NCBI GenBank assembly: GCA_023388335.1
Contig: JAEWGL010000065.1
Coordinates: 1 to 45,124 of the forward strand
Length of the DNA stretch: 45,124 nucleotides
Reading direction: 5' to 3'
Source: Pseudomonadota bacterium
GTDB lineage: Bacteria > Pseudomonadota > Gammaproteobacteria > Pseudomonadales > Pseudomonadaceae
A program made the position numbers and the translations under genes. Shown piece after piece: positions 32,765-40,180 of this stretch. Each line of letters opens with the position of its first letter. Position 1 is the stretch's first letter. A model generated the notes under the pieces. It saw only the letters and a list, made by a program, of their open reading frames with translations. It made no database searches and was not told the origin of the DNA.

Positions 32765-33271
32765 ATGCACGTACGCGCCATCTCCACCCACGACCTGGAC
32801 AGCTTTTATGCGCTCTTTAGCGAGGTAAATGCCGAGGGCCGTTTTTCGACCCGTCGCACACCGCCGCCGAAGGATGCGATAGCCCGCGCCTTGGCGCAGG
32901 TGGAGGCCAACGACTGGCCGCTGTACGTGATCGAGCAGGATGGCATCATCATCGCCTCCGCCGAAGCCTACCCGCAAAGCTTCTGCCGCCAGGGCGGTAA
33001 TGAACGGACGGGCATCCTCGGCATGCAGGTCAAGCAGGGCTACCGTCGCCGTGGCTATGGTGCCCTGCTGCTCAATGCCGTGATCGAGCATGGCAGGCGG
33101 CTGGGCTTTGAAGCCATCGAACTGACCGTATTGAAGTCCAATGAAGCCGCACGAAGTCTGTATGCGAAAAATGGATTCGTCTGGGTCGAGGACTTGCCGG
33201 CCTGTGTGCTGCCCAATGGGCAGGAGGACCAGCTGGAGAGGATGCGCCTGGTGCTCGAGCCTCGACCTTGA
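32765..33271 (+). CDS. GNAT family N-acetyltransferase
   Basis: 168 residues. The acetyl-CoA loop is MQVKQGYRRRGYGALLLNAV, an RxxGxG motif, and ELTVLKSNEAARSLYAKNGF is the helix-strand region with the general-acid Tyr. It should transfer acetyl groups from acetyl-CoA to an amine on an amino acid, peptide or small molecule; the substrate is unknown. GGTGAACAG before ATG serves as ribosome binding site and overlaps the end of the methyltransferase remnant, suggesting the two once formed an operon. Confidence 0.88.
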   Translation: MHVRAISTHDLDSFYALFSEVNAEGRFSTRRTPPPKDAIARALAQVEANDWPLYVIEQDGIIIASAEAYPQSFCRQGGNERTGILGMQVKQGYRRRGYGALLLNAVIEHGRRLGFEAIELTVLKSNEAARSLYAKNGFVWVEDLPACVLPNGQEDQLERMRLVLEPRP

Positions 33272-33283
33272 GCCTTGCTACGG

Positions 33284-33883
33284 TTATCGGTCCAGGCAAC
33301 GCAACCCCGGCCAGCGCTGCAGCCAGCCCTTGCCGCAGAGCCGCGCCTCGTATACCTCGCGCTTGTCCGTAACGAAGCTCCGGGTCGGCCTGAGGACTTG
33401 ACCGAACAGGTCTTCCAGCCCCAACGGCGCCAGCACCTCGCACGCCCCCGACGCCGTGCGTCGCACCGCGACGGCCGTGGCCGTTTCCGGCCAATGGGCC
33501 ATGGCGTGGGCGGTGGATGCATAGGGAGCGTCGCCGTTGTGCAGATGCATGCGTGCCTGGTTCTTCACCGACCACTCAATCCCCGGCGCCCGCGTCCGCA
33601 ATAGTGCTTCCAGCCGCTGATCCTCGGCGGCATCGCTGCGCTGCGAGTCGAACCACAGCACATCCACGTCTCCCCGCGATGCCGATGGCGCCCTGCCGTG
33701 CAAGTGATCCCACACGGCATTGCGCACGAACCCAGCGCCGATCCAGCAATCGGCAAGCTCAAGGGCGCGGACCACGTCGAGCAAGTGCCAGCGCAGTGAG
33801 TCGCACCGGATGAGCCCCTGCAGATGCTGGTGGTGAGGGCCAGAGTAGCTCTGGACGTCGGACAGGCGCTCATGATCAGTCAT
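33284..33883 (-). CDS. Nucleotidyltransferase family protein (NTP_transf_6/DUF925)
   Basis: 199 residues. The motif IGAGFVRNAVWDHLHG near residue 50 followed by GDVDVLWFD (catalytic aspartates) matches the NTP_transf_6 (DUF925) branch of the pol-beta nucleotidyltransferase superfamily. Members lack a proven substrate. The start MTDHERLSD at 33883 has GAGGTG just upstream and is preferred to the 12-residue longer alternative. The gene is preceded on its strand by the structured element at 34008-34160. Confidence 0.82.
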   Translation of the reverse strand: MTDHERLSDVQSYSGPHHQHLQGLIRCDSLRWHLLDVVRALELADCWIGAGFVRNAVWDHLHGRAPSASRGDVDVLWFDSQRSDAAEDQRLEALLRTRAPGIEWSVKNQARMHLHNGDAPYASTAHAMAHWPETATAVAVRRTASGACEVLAPLGLEDLFGQVLRPTRSFVTDKREVYEARLCGKGWLQRWPGLRCLDR

Positions 33884-34007
33884 GGCACACCTCCCTCTAT
33901 TCTGAGGTAGGACGAACACTGCAAATGGGATGAAGGTGGTAAGGCCAAGACGCCGAAGACGAGCGGCGGAGAACGAATGCGGGGGTCCTGAATAGACGCT
34001 GGGTGGT

Positions 34008-34160
34008 CATGCATGAGTTCCTTTCGTAGTGGAACTGCCACCCTTCGCGGCCAAGCGAGGTGAGGTGGCAGCGGTACGCGGGTTGGCCGACCGGGACGAA
34101 AGGAACCTGGCACACCCGAAGGTGTCCCGCGCACCACCGCCATAAAGCGACATCGCGGGC
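34008..34160 (-). other. Strongly structured intergenic element upstream of nucleotidyltransferase
   Basis: In the 600-bp gap 33884-34485 no convincing protein gene is seen. Read on the minus strand, three hairpins stand out: ACACC-TTCG-GGTGT (34112-34125), CTGCCACC/GGTGGCAG (34035-34071), and AGTTCC/GGAACT (34016-34036). The last is followed by AAGGAAC and an ATG at 34010, opening a 37-codon frame (33897-34010) of doubtful value. I recall similar text between genes in other Pseudomonas genomes, often before small genes, so it may be a recurrent leader or repeat. No function assigned. Confidence 0.4.
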
Positions 34161-34422
34161 ACAAAAAATGCGCCAGCAATGAAATGGGGCGCATGTGCGT
34201 CTTTCGTTGATCCGACCGGTCAAGGTCGGTCGCTGATTTTGCAGCGGCTGGGCAAATTTAGCGTTGTGGGGTGGGGAGTGCAACTGTTGGCGTAGCGTGG
34301 GAAACCCTAGCTAGGGACGCAGCTGGGATTCAGCAACGCCAAAGCCCGCACTGGGCGGCCAAAAATTCGATTTCAGTAGCCGGTCAGCCGTTTGGATTTC
34401 ACACTGGGGCGTTTCAGCCAGT

Positions 34423-34450
34423 CTGAGCGAGACCCAATCGCCTCGCTCAG
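34423..34450. terminator. Hairpin downstream of arsH
   Basis: CTGAGCGAG (34423-34431) and CTCGCTCAG (34442-34450) pair with a 10-base loop, 36 bp after the arsH stop. No T-run follows on either strand, so it is only a possible transcript end or RNA-stabilising hairpin. Confidence 0.4.
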
Positions 34451-34485
34451 TCTGACAATCACTCACAGGCCCGGCCGATAAAAAA

Positions 34486-35187
34486 TCAGATCGAGCGCTG
34501 ATTCACACGAGCGCAAAGCTGCTCGGCGCTCTCCTTGCGCTCGGAATAGCGATCAACGAGGAATTCCGTGCGATCGCGCAGCAGCAGGGTGAACTTCACC
34601 AGTTCCTCCATCACGTCAACGATCCGATCGTAGTACGACGAGGGTTTCATGCGGCCGGCTTCGTCGAACTCCAGATAGGCCTTGGGCACCGAAGACTGGT
34701 TGGGAATAGTGAACATGCGCATCCAGCGGCCGAGCACGCGCAGTTGGTTGACTACGTTGAACGACTGCGAACCACCGCAGACCTGCATCACCGCCAATGT
34801 CTTGCCCTGGGAGGGACGAACCGCGCCGAGCGCGAGGGGGATCCAGTCGATCTGAGCCTTGAATACGGCTGACATCGCACCGTGACGCTCGGGAGAGCAC
34901 CAGACCTGTCCCTGCGACCATTGCACCAGCTCGCGTAGTTCTTGCACCTTTGGATGCTCGACAGGAACGTCATCGGGCAACGGCAAGCCGGACGGATTGA
35001 AGATGCGGGTCTGCGCACCGAAATGCTCCAGCAGCCGCGCGGCTTCTTCCACCATTAGGCGGCTGAAGGAGCGTTCGCGGGTCGATCCGTAAAGTAGCAG
35101 GATGCGCGGTTTGTGGTCGCCGATGCTCATCGCGGCCGGGAAACCGTCGAAAAGGGAAAGATCTAGGTTGGGCAATTGCTCTGACAT
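34486..35187 (-). CDS. arsH: ArsH NADPH-dependent FMN reductase
   Basis: 233 residues, flavodoxin-like. The FMN phosphate site is LLYGSTRERSFSRLM, and the family motif SPERHGAMSAVFKAQIDWIP is intact. ArsH oxidises methylated trivalent arsenicals and reduces quinones or metals with NADPH. It is last in the arsRBCH operon, starting 9 bp upstream of nothing but the arsC stop. Length and motifs are normal, so it should be functional. Confidence 0.93.
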   Translation of the reverse strand: MSEQLPNLDLSLFDGFPAAMSIGDHKPRILLLYGSTRERSFSRLMVEEAARLLEHFGAQTRIFNPSGLPLPDDVPVEHPKVQELRELVQWSQGQVWCSPERHGAMSAVFKAQIDWIPLALGAVRPSQGKTLAVMQVCGGSQSFNVVNQLRVLGRWMRMFTIPNQSSVPKAYLEFDEAGRMKPSSYYDRIVDVMEELVKFTLLLRDRTEFLVDRYSERKESAEQLCARVNQRSI

Positions 35188-35196
35188 GTGTCCTCC

Positions 35197-35667
35197 TTAG
35201 AGAGCGCCGATGCGATCCAGCTCGTGCTTGAGCTTCTCGCGGCTGAGGGTGTCGAAGGGAAGATCAAAGAAGGCTTTGCAACGCTGCTCGATGCGAGCCA
35301 GCGTGGCTTGGAACGCGGCGTCAATCGATGCCTTGTCGCTCACGACGTCAGAAGGATCTTCCAGACCCCAGTGGGACTTCAAAGCCGGGCCGAAGTAAAC
35401 CGGGCACGTTTCACCTGCTGCCCTGTCACAGACAGTGATGACGACGTCCGGTGGGTTGTCTTCAAAGGCATCGCTACCCTTGCTGCTTAGACCCTCGATG
35501 GATATGCCCGCACGCTGCAGGGTGGTGAGGCTTTGCGGCAGCACCTGGCCTTTGGGGAAACTGCCAGAGCTCACCGCCTCGAAGCCCTCTGGGGCAAGAT
35601 GATTGAACAGGGCTTCGCAGAGGATGCTGCGGCAGCTGTTGGCCGTGCACATGAATAGGACTTGCAT
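35197..35667 (-). CDS. arsC: Arsenate reductase ArsC (LMW-phosphatase type)
   Basis: 156 residues. The P-loop is MCTANSCRS with the nucleophile Cys (CX5R), and ITVCDRAAGETCP carries the two further cysteines of the thioredoxin-coupled mechanism. It reduces arsenate to arsenite in the cytoplasm, ready for export by ArsB. Belongs to the low-molecular-weight tyrosine phosphatase family rather than the glutaredoxin-dependent one. It lies 28 bp after arsB and 9 bp before arsH. Confidence 0.94.
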   Translation of the reverse strand: MQVLFMCTANSCRSILCEALFNHLAPEGFEAVSSGSFPKGQVLPQSLTTLQRAGISIEGLSSKGSDAFEDNPPDVVITVCDRAAGETCPVYFGPALKSHWGLEDPSDVVSDKASIDAAFQATLARIEQRCKAFFDLPFDTLSREKLKHELDRIGAL

Positions 35668-35695
35668 GGATCGCTCCTCGACTTCGTAGCGGGCT

Positions 35696-36979
35696 TCAGA
35701 GGCTCAGGCGCAACGCCAGGGCCGACAGGGTGATCAGCAAGACCGGCAGCGTAAGCAAAACGCCAACCTTGAAGTAGTAGCCCCAGGTGATACGCACGCC
35801 TTTGCGCGCTAGCACATGCAGCCATAGCAGAGTGGCCAGGCTTCCGATCGGAGTGATCTTCGGCCCCAGGTCGCAGCCGATGACATTGGCGTAGATCATC
35901 GCCTCGCGCACAACGCCCTGGGCTTCGCTGGCATGGATGGACAGGGCGCCGATCAGCACACTGGGCATGTTGTTCATCACCGATGAAAGCAAAGCCGAGA
36001 TCAGGCCGGTACCTAGAGTCGCGGCCCATAGGCCTTGGTCGGCCAGGCGATCGAGCACCCCGGCCAGAGCGTCGGTCAGCCCGGCATTGCGCAGCCCGTA
36101 GACCACCAGGTACATGCCAAGGGAGAACACAACGATCTGCCAGGGCGCCTCGCGCAGCACGCGCCGGGTGGAAATCACGTGGCCTCGGGCGGCGACCGCG
36201 AACAGCACCGCGGCGCATACGGCTGCCACAGCGCTGACCGGGATGCCCAGTGGTTCGAGGACGAACAAACCGGCCAGTAGCGCCACCAAAACCACCCAGC
36301 CGACGCGGAAGGTAGCCCGGTCGCGGATGGCCATCGCCGGTGGCTTGAGCTCCTCCAACGGATAGCGTGCCGGAATGTCGTGCCGAAAGTAGAGGCGCAG
36401 CACCAGCAGAGTCGCGGCCACCGCGGCCAGGTTTACCGGCAGCATCACCGAGGCGTACTGGCCAAAGCCAAGGCCGAAGTAGTCGGCCGAGACAATATTC
36501 ACCAGGTTCGATACCACCAGCGGCAGGCTGGCGGTGTCGGCGATGAATCCGGCGGCCATGACGAAGGCCAGGGTCGCGCCGGGGGAAAAACGAAGCGCCA
36601 ACAGCATCGACATGACGATGGGCGTGAGGATCAATGCTGCGCCATCGTTGGCGAAGAGGGCCGACACCGCCGCGCCCAGCAGCACGATGAAGACAAACAG
36701 GCGGTGCCCGTCGCCGCGGGCCCATCGCGCAACGTGCAGGGCGGCCCATTCGAAAAAGCCGGCCTCATCCAGCAGCAGGCTGACGATGATGATAGCCACG
36801 AAGGTGGCGGTGGCGTTCCAGATGATTGCCCAGACGCTGGGGATGTCATGCACTGACACCGCGCCGAGTACCAAGGCGAGCAGAGCCCCGAGGCTGGCGC
36901 TCCAGCCGACGCCAAGGCCCTTCGGCTGCCAGATGACAAGCATAAGAGTGAGGAGGAAGACAGCAACAGCGATCAGCAT
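35696..36979 (-). CDS. arsB: ArsB arsenite efflux permease
   Basis: 427 residues with about 12 membrane helices, the length of ArsB. Family stretches include LFANDGAALILTPIVMSML, FSPGATLAFVMAAGFIADTA and ITPIGSLATLLWLHVLARKG. It exports arsenite (and antimonite) through the inner membrane, driven by the proton gradient as no ArsA ATPase gene is present. Second in the operon, 21 bp after arsR. A full-length intact gene. Confidence 0.94.
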   Translation of the reverse strand: MLIAVAVFLLTLMLVIWQPKGLGVGWSASLGALLALVLGAVSVHDIPSVWAIIWNATATFVAIIIVSLLLDEAGFFEWAALHVARWARGDGHRLFVFIVLLGAAVSALFANDGAALILTPIVMSMLLALRFSPGATLAFVMAAGFIADTASLPLVVSNLVNIVSADYFGLGFGQYASVMLPVNLAAVAATLLVLRLYFRHDIPARYPLEELKPPAMAIRDRATFRVGWVVLVALLAGLFVLEPLGIPVSAVAAVCAAVLFAVAARGHVISTRRVLREAPWQIVVFSLGMYLVVYGLRNAGLTDALAGVLDRLADQGLWAATLGTGLISALLSSVMNNMPSVLIGALSIHASEAQGVVREAMIYANVIGCDLGPKITPIGSLATLLWLHVLARKGVRITWGYYFKVGVLLTLPVLLITLSALALRLSL

Positions 36980-37000
36980 GAGAAACTCGTTCGATAGGTT

Positions 37001-37348
37001 TCAACAGCAGGCGACGGCGCGGACCGGGCGGTCGTCCATGTTCTGCAGGCGCGAGGTGTTTTCTTGCAGCCACGCGGCATTGGCCTGCAATGTCACCTGC
37101 AGCATCTCGTGCACCCATGCGGGCAGTTGCGGATTGAGGCGGTAGTAAATCCACTGGCCCTGGCGGCGATCCAACAGCAGGCCACTACTACGCAGTTGGG
37201 CAAGATGGCGGCTGACCTTCGGCTGGCTGACGTCCAAGGCGCACATCAACTCACAAACGCACAGCTCGCCTAGGTGGGTGATCAGCAGGGTGGCGCGAGC
37301 GCGTGTCTCATCGGCCAGGTTCTTGAAGACCTCGGAAGGGGTGATCAC
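37001..37348 (-). CDS. arsR: ArsR arsenical-responsive repressor
   Basis: 115 residues, winged helix. The metal site is ELCVCELMCAL, with the CxCxxxC cysteines that bind arsenite, directly in front of the recognition helix SQPKVSRHLAQLRSSG. Binding of As(III) releases it from the operator. A GTG at 37348 is preferred as start (ITPSEVFKNLADETRAR); a TTG two codons upstream is an alternative. It heads the operon, with an inverted repeat just upstream. Confidence 0.93.
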   Translation of the reverse strand: MITPSEVFKNLADETRARATLLITHLGELCVCELMCALDVSQPKVSRHLAQLRSSGLLLDRRQGQWIYYRLNPQLPAWVHEMLQVTLQANAAWLQENTSRLQNMDDRPVRAVACC

Positions 37349-37364
37349 GGGCAACGCCTATTAC

Positions 37365-37396
37365 ATATGGAAAACCAAATATACGAAATTCCATAT
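37365..37396. promoter_or_regulatory. Probable ArsR operator
   Basis: ATATGGAA (37365-37372) and TTCCATAT (37389-37396) are exact inverted repeats 16 bp apart in an A/T-rich stretch, 17 bp upstream of the arsR start. Position and symmetry fit the site that ArsR occupies on its own promoter. Confidence 0.7.
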
Positions 37397-37455
37397 ATAA
37401 AGCGCAAGCCCGTGGGGCTGAGCGCCCTCACAGCAAATCTCGGGCGACAGACATA

Positions 37456-37490
37456 AAAAATCCGGGATCCTTATCAGATTCCGGATTTTT
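37456..37490. terminator. Bidirectional terminator
   Basis: AAAAATCCGG (37456-37465) and CCGGATTTTT (37481-37490) form a 10-bp stem with A- and T-runs on both sides. It can end transcripts from the small gene at 37573 on the minus strand, and separates it from the ars promoter. Confidence 0.85.
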
Positions 37491-37572
37491 CTGCTGCCTT
37501 GGGATTGGTCAACAAATCCTTAAGTGAACAGCATTGCGGCTTTTAGCCGGGCTTCCTGTAACGTACTTCGGA

Positions 37573-37737
37573 TCAAGCGTTCTTCATTTGCGCTGCAACC
37601 ATGATTTCATTTTGACGCTTGGTCGCCTCAATCAGGACAGTGCTGTAGATACGCTTCTTCTCGTCAGACTTCGCATTGCGAATGAATTCAGCGAAGGGGC
37701 TTTTGACCTTCTCAGAACGTGACTTGAACGGGTTCAT
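37573..37737 (-). CDS. Small protein next to zeta toxin relic (candidate antitoxin)
   Basis: 54 residues, beginning MNPFKSRSEKVKSPFAEFIR and continuing to an ending KRQNEIMVAAQMKNA: charged, helical, no membrane segment. AGGAG lies eight bases before the ATG, making translation likely. It follows the zeta-toxin relic by 8 bp on the same strand and is followed by a terminator. The FAEFIRNAKSDEKKRIYS type of helix resembles small proteins coded beside Gram-negative zeta toxins (from memory), so a partner or antitoxin role is suggested but not proven. The reading frame is intact, unlike that of the toxin. Confidence 0.6.
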   Translation of the reverse strand: MNPFKSRSEKVKSPFAEFIRNAKSDEKKRIYSTVLIEATKRQNEIMVAAQMKNA

Positions 37738-37745
37738 GGGAGCTC

Positions 37746-38072
37746 CTAGGGCATTGCGTTCCCAATCGCGGCAACCAGCTGCTCGCGGGTGAAGCGCTCG
37801 GGGATAGGGTAGTCCCTGTACTCAGGGAACTCACTTCTCAGTTCGTCTGGATCTATGCGCAGGATCGCAGAATTGGAAAAGAGGGTCACCAAGGCAATCG
37901 ACGCCTCGGTCTTGCCTGCACCCGGAGACCCTGAAATGAAAACCGAGACGGGCTCCTATTCAGCCGGATAGATATCGATTGACGTCAAACGTCGTCCGAT
38001 AGCCTTCTTGTTGCTGCTCGCGAAGGCTATCGCATCATCCCAAATCCGCTGCTCATCGGCCGTAAAGGGCAT
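37746..38072 (-). pseudogene. Zeta toxin (UDP-GlcNAc kinase-like), internally deleted and interrupted
   Basis: 109 codons with an in-frame TAG at codon 39 (37956-37958). Before it: MPFTADEQRIWDDAIAFAS and RRLTSIDIYPAE. After it: the Walker A loop SVFISGSPGAGKTEAS and the catalytic-base region ILRIDPDELRSEFPEYRDY. Then the text jumps straight to IPERFTREQLVAAIGN, which resembles the extreme C-terminus of Gram-negative zeta toxins. The missing middle is about 150-180 residues by comparison with the family's usual length of roughly 250-280. Zeta toxins phosphorylate UDP-N-acetylglucosamine. This copy lacks its substrate-binding middle and cannot be active. Confidence 0.75.
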
Positions 38073-38132
38073 CCGTCGCATCCTCTGAGACAAGCTTCCC
38101 ATCAGGGTTAGCCATTCAGCCGCCCCGAGAAG

Positions 38133-38156
38133 CAAAAAACCGCCCGAAGGCGGTTT
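38133..38156 (-). terminator. Terminator of tRNA-Thr
   Basis: On the minus strand AAACCGCC-TTCG-GGCGGTTT is followed by a run of T (plus-strand A-run 38134-38139). It lies 38 bp past the 3' end of the tRNA. Confidence 0.88.
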
Positions 38157-38194
38157 ATCAGCCCGATAGAGTAACTGAACACTATCGACAAGTC

Positions 38195-38270
38195 TGGTGC
38201 CGGAGACAGGAATCGAACCTGCGACCTTCGCGTTACGAGTGCGCTGCTCTACCGACTGAGCTACACCGGC
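38195..38270 (-). tRNA. tRNA-Thr (anticodon CGU)
   Basis: 76 nt on the minus strand. The acceptor arms GCCGGTG and CACCGGC pair, the D-loop is AGCTCAGTCGGTAGAGC, the anticodon loop CTCGTAA has CGT, and the T-loop is GGTTCGATTCC. The CCA end is encoded. Its 3' end faces the zeta/ars segment. In P. aeruginosa a tRNA-Thr likewise stands beside pilA. Confidence 0.96.
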
Positions 38271-38340
38271 GTGTTGCGCAACGTACCACTGCCGGGGCCG
38301 TTACGCAAACCCCTGTTTCCTAACAGCTATTGCCTTGTCC

Positions 38341-38751
38341 TTAGGGTGCCTTGCAGCCGGCCGGGGCGAGGTCTTCGTCGAGGGTGCTGGTACAGGTCCA
38401 GCCGCTGTTTGCGCGGGTCAGGGTCAGGGTCTTGCCGAGGGCGTTGGCGGGGGCGTCGACCAGGGTGCAGACGATGCTGCCAGTGCCGCTCGCGGCGGCG
38501 CCGCTGGCAGTGATGGCGCAGTGGGCGGTGGCGGGCTTGCCGCCAAGGGCGGCGACGTCGGCGACGTCCTTGCCTTCGTTCAGGCGCAGGTCCATCGGGG
38601 TCTTGAGGGCGGAAATCTCCACCAGCCCGGCGGCGGCCTTGGTGCGCGTCTGGTTGTTGGTGTACATGGGAATGGCGATGGTCGCCAGGATGCCGATGAT
38701 CGCCACCACGATCATCAGCTCGATCAGGGTGATGCCTCGTTGCCCTTTCAT
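38341..38751 (-). CDS. pilA: Type IV major pilin PilA
   Basis: 136 residues. A short leader MKGQRG ends in Gly-1, cleaved by PilD, and the mature part begins ITLIELMIVVAIIGILATIA, with Glu5 as required. The C-terminal domain carries four cysteines; the last pair encloses the receptor-type loop CTSTLDEDLAPAGC. It is the structural subunit of type IV pili used in twitching, adhesion or DNA uptake. It is divergent from pilC and separated from tRNA-Thr by 70 bp. AAGGAAAAG is its ribosome binding site. I saw no clear sigma-54 promoter before it. Confidence 0.93.
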   Translation of the reverse strand: MKGQRGITLIELMIVVAIIGILATIAIPMYTNNQTRTKAAAGLVEISALKTPMDLRLNEGKDVADVAALGGKPATAHCAITASGAAASGTGSIVCTLVDAPANALGKTLTLTRANSGWTCTSTLDEDLAPAGCKAP

Positions 38752-38970
38752 GAACGCTTTTCCTTGTTGATACGGGTATGCCGTGAGCCACTGTGGGGAC
38801 GCACCCTGCGGCAGGCGCGCAGTAGGCCTGAACAGACACCTTTTGTCACCCCTGACCGTCAGTACGTCATCTTCGCTGGACTACTCTAGTGAGCATCATG
38901 GACATATGCCCGGTCTGGGCCTCGGCAAGCTGTTACCGCGCTTGTCGCCGACAGCAGCAAGGATTCCTGC

Positions 38971-40179
38971 ATGAGCCACAAATCACGTTTCTACGCCTGG
39001 GAAGGCACGGATGCCAGCGGCAGTCGCGTACAGGGCCGCAGCCAGGGGCGCACGCCGGCCTTGGTGCGCGCGGGCCTGCAGCGCCAGGGCATCCGGGTCG
39101 CCCGGCTACAGGCCGCCAGCGGCATGAACTGGCGCTTGCCGCTGCGCGAGGAGCAGGCCGACCCGGCCGGTTTCAGTCGTCAGCTGGCTACCCTGCTCAA
39201 GGCCGGGGTGCCGCTGTTGCAGGCGTTCGAGGTCATGGGCCGCAGCGGTTGCAGCGCCAGCATGAACCGGTTGCTGGAACACCTCGGACGTGAGGTAGGC
39301 GCCGGGCAGAACCTGGCCGATGCACTGCAACATCATCCCCGTTGGTTCGACACCCTGTACTGCAACCTGGTACGCGTCGGCGAACAGTCCGGCACGCTCG
39401 ATACCCAGCTGGAACAACTGGCCCAGATGCTCGAACAGCGCCAGGCCCTGCGCAAACGGGTGCGCAAGGCGATGCTCTACCCGTTGTTGCTGCTGCTCAC
39501 GGGGCTGGGCGTGTCGGCCCTGTTGCTGCTGGAAGTGGTGCCACGCTTCAAGGCGCTGTTCGCCGGTTTCGAACGCGGGCTACCGGTGTTTACCCAATGG
39601 GTCATCGATGTCTCCACAGGACTGGGCCGGCATGCCGGGACCCTGCTGATCACGACCTGCGCCGTGCTGCTCGGCCTACGCATGCTTTATCAGCGTCATC
39701 CGCCGGCGCGTCTGTGGTTGCTGCGTCATCTCATGGGCGTACCCGTCCTGGGGCCGCTGATCAGGCACGCAGCCCTGGCGCGCTTCGGCCGCAGCCTGGC
39801 CACGGCCTATGCGGCCGGCGTGCCCTTGCTCGATGCCATGCACACGGTAGCGGCCGCCAGCGGCGACGCCCTGCATGAGCAGGCGATACTGCGCCTGCGC
39901 CAGGCCATGGCGAACGGCCAAAGCCTGAGCCTGGCCATGGTCGAAGACCGCACCTTCACGCCGCTACTGGTGCAGATGTGCGCGATCGGCGAGAGCAGCG
40001 GCACCTTGGACGCCATGCTGGAGCGGGCCGCTCGCCATTACGAGGAGCAGGTCAGCCAGTCGCTCGAGCAGTTGACCAGCCTGCTGGAACCCGCGATCGT
40101 GCTGGTCCTCGGCATTCTGGTCGGCGGCCTGGTGGTCGCCATGTACTTGCCAATCTTCCAGTTGGGTAACCTGATCTGA
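38971..40179 (+). CDS. pilC: Type IV pilus platform protein PilC
   Basis: 402 residues with two T2SF domains (about 65-190 and 270-395) and three membrane helices. Signature stretches are FSRQLATLLKAGVPLLQAFE and FGRSLATAYAAGVPLLDAMH in the two repeats. It forms the inner-membrane platform of the pilus machine, turned by the ATPases PilB (extension) and PilT (retraction). pilB is not present beside it. One base separates its stop from the pilD start. Intact, normal length. Confidence 0.93.
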   Translation: MSHKSRFYAWEGTDASGSRVQGRSQGRTPALVRAGLQRQGIRVARLQAASGMNWRLPLREEQADPAGFSRQLATLLKAGVPLLQAFEVMGRSGCSASMNRLLEHLGREVGAGQNLADALQHHPRWFDTLYCNLVRVGEQSGTLDTQLEQLAQMLEQRQALRKRVRKAMLYPLLLLLTGLGVSALLLLEVVPRFKALFAGFERGLPVFTQWVIDVSTGLGRHAGTLLITTCAVLLGLRMLYQRHPPARLWLLRHLMGVPVLGPLIRHAALARFGRSLATAYAAGVPLLDAMHTVAAASGDALHEQAILRLRQAMANGQSLSLAMVEDRTFTPLLVQMCAIGESSGTLDAMLERAARHYEEQVSQSLEQLTSLLEPAIVLVLGILVGGLVVAMYLPIFQLGNLI

Positions 40180-40180
40180 C

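Noticed and set aside
33897..34010. 37-codon frame starting MTTQRLFRTP in the structured element
   Set aside because: Composition unlike a protein (Ser/Arg/Pro-rich, then random); kept only as part of the element description.
38195..38270. Direct repeat of the tRNA-Thr 3' end as an island boundary
   Set aside because: No second copy of the tRNA tail was found when reading leftward through the ars and fabV regions, and no integrase gene is present.
38752..38860. Sigma-54 promoter before pilA
   Set aside because: TGGCTCACGGCATACC resembles the -24 half but the GC at -12 is missing at the proper spacing.
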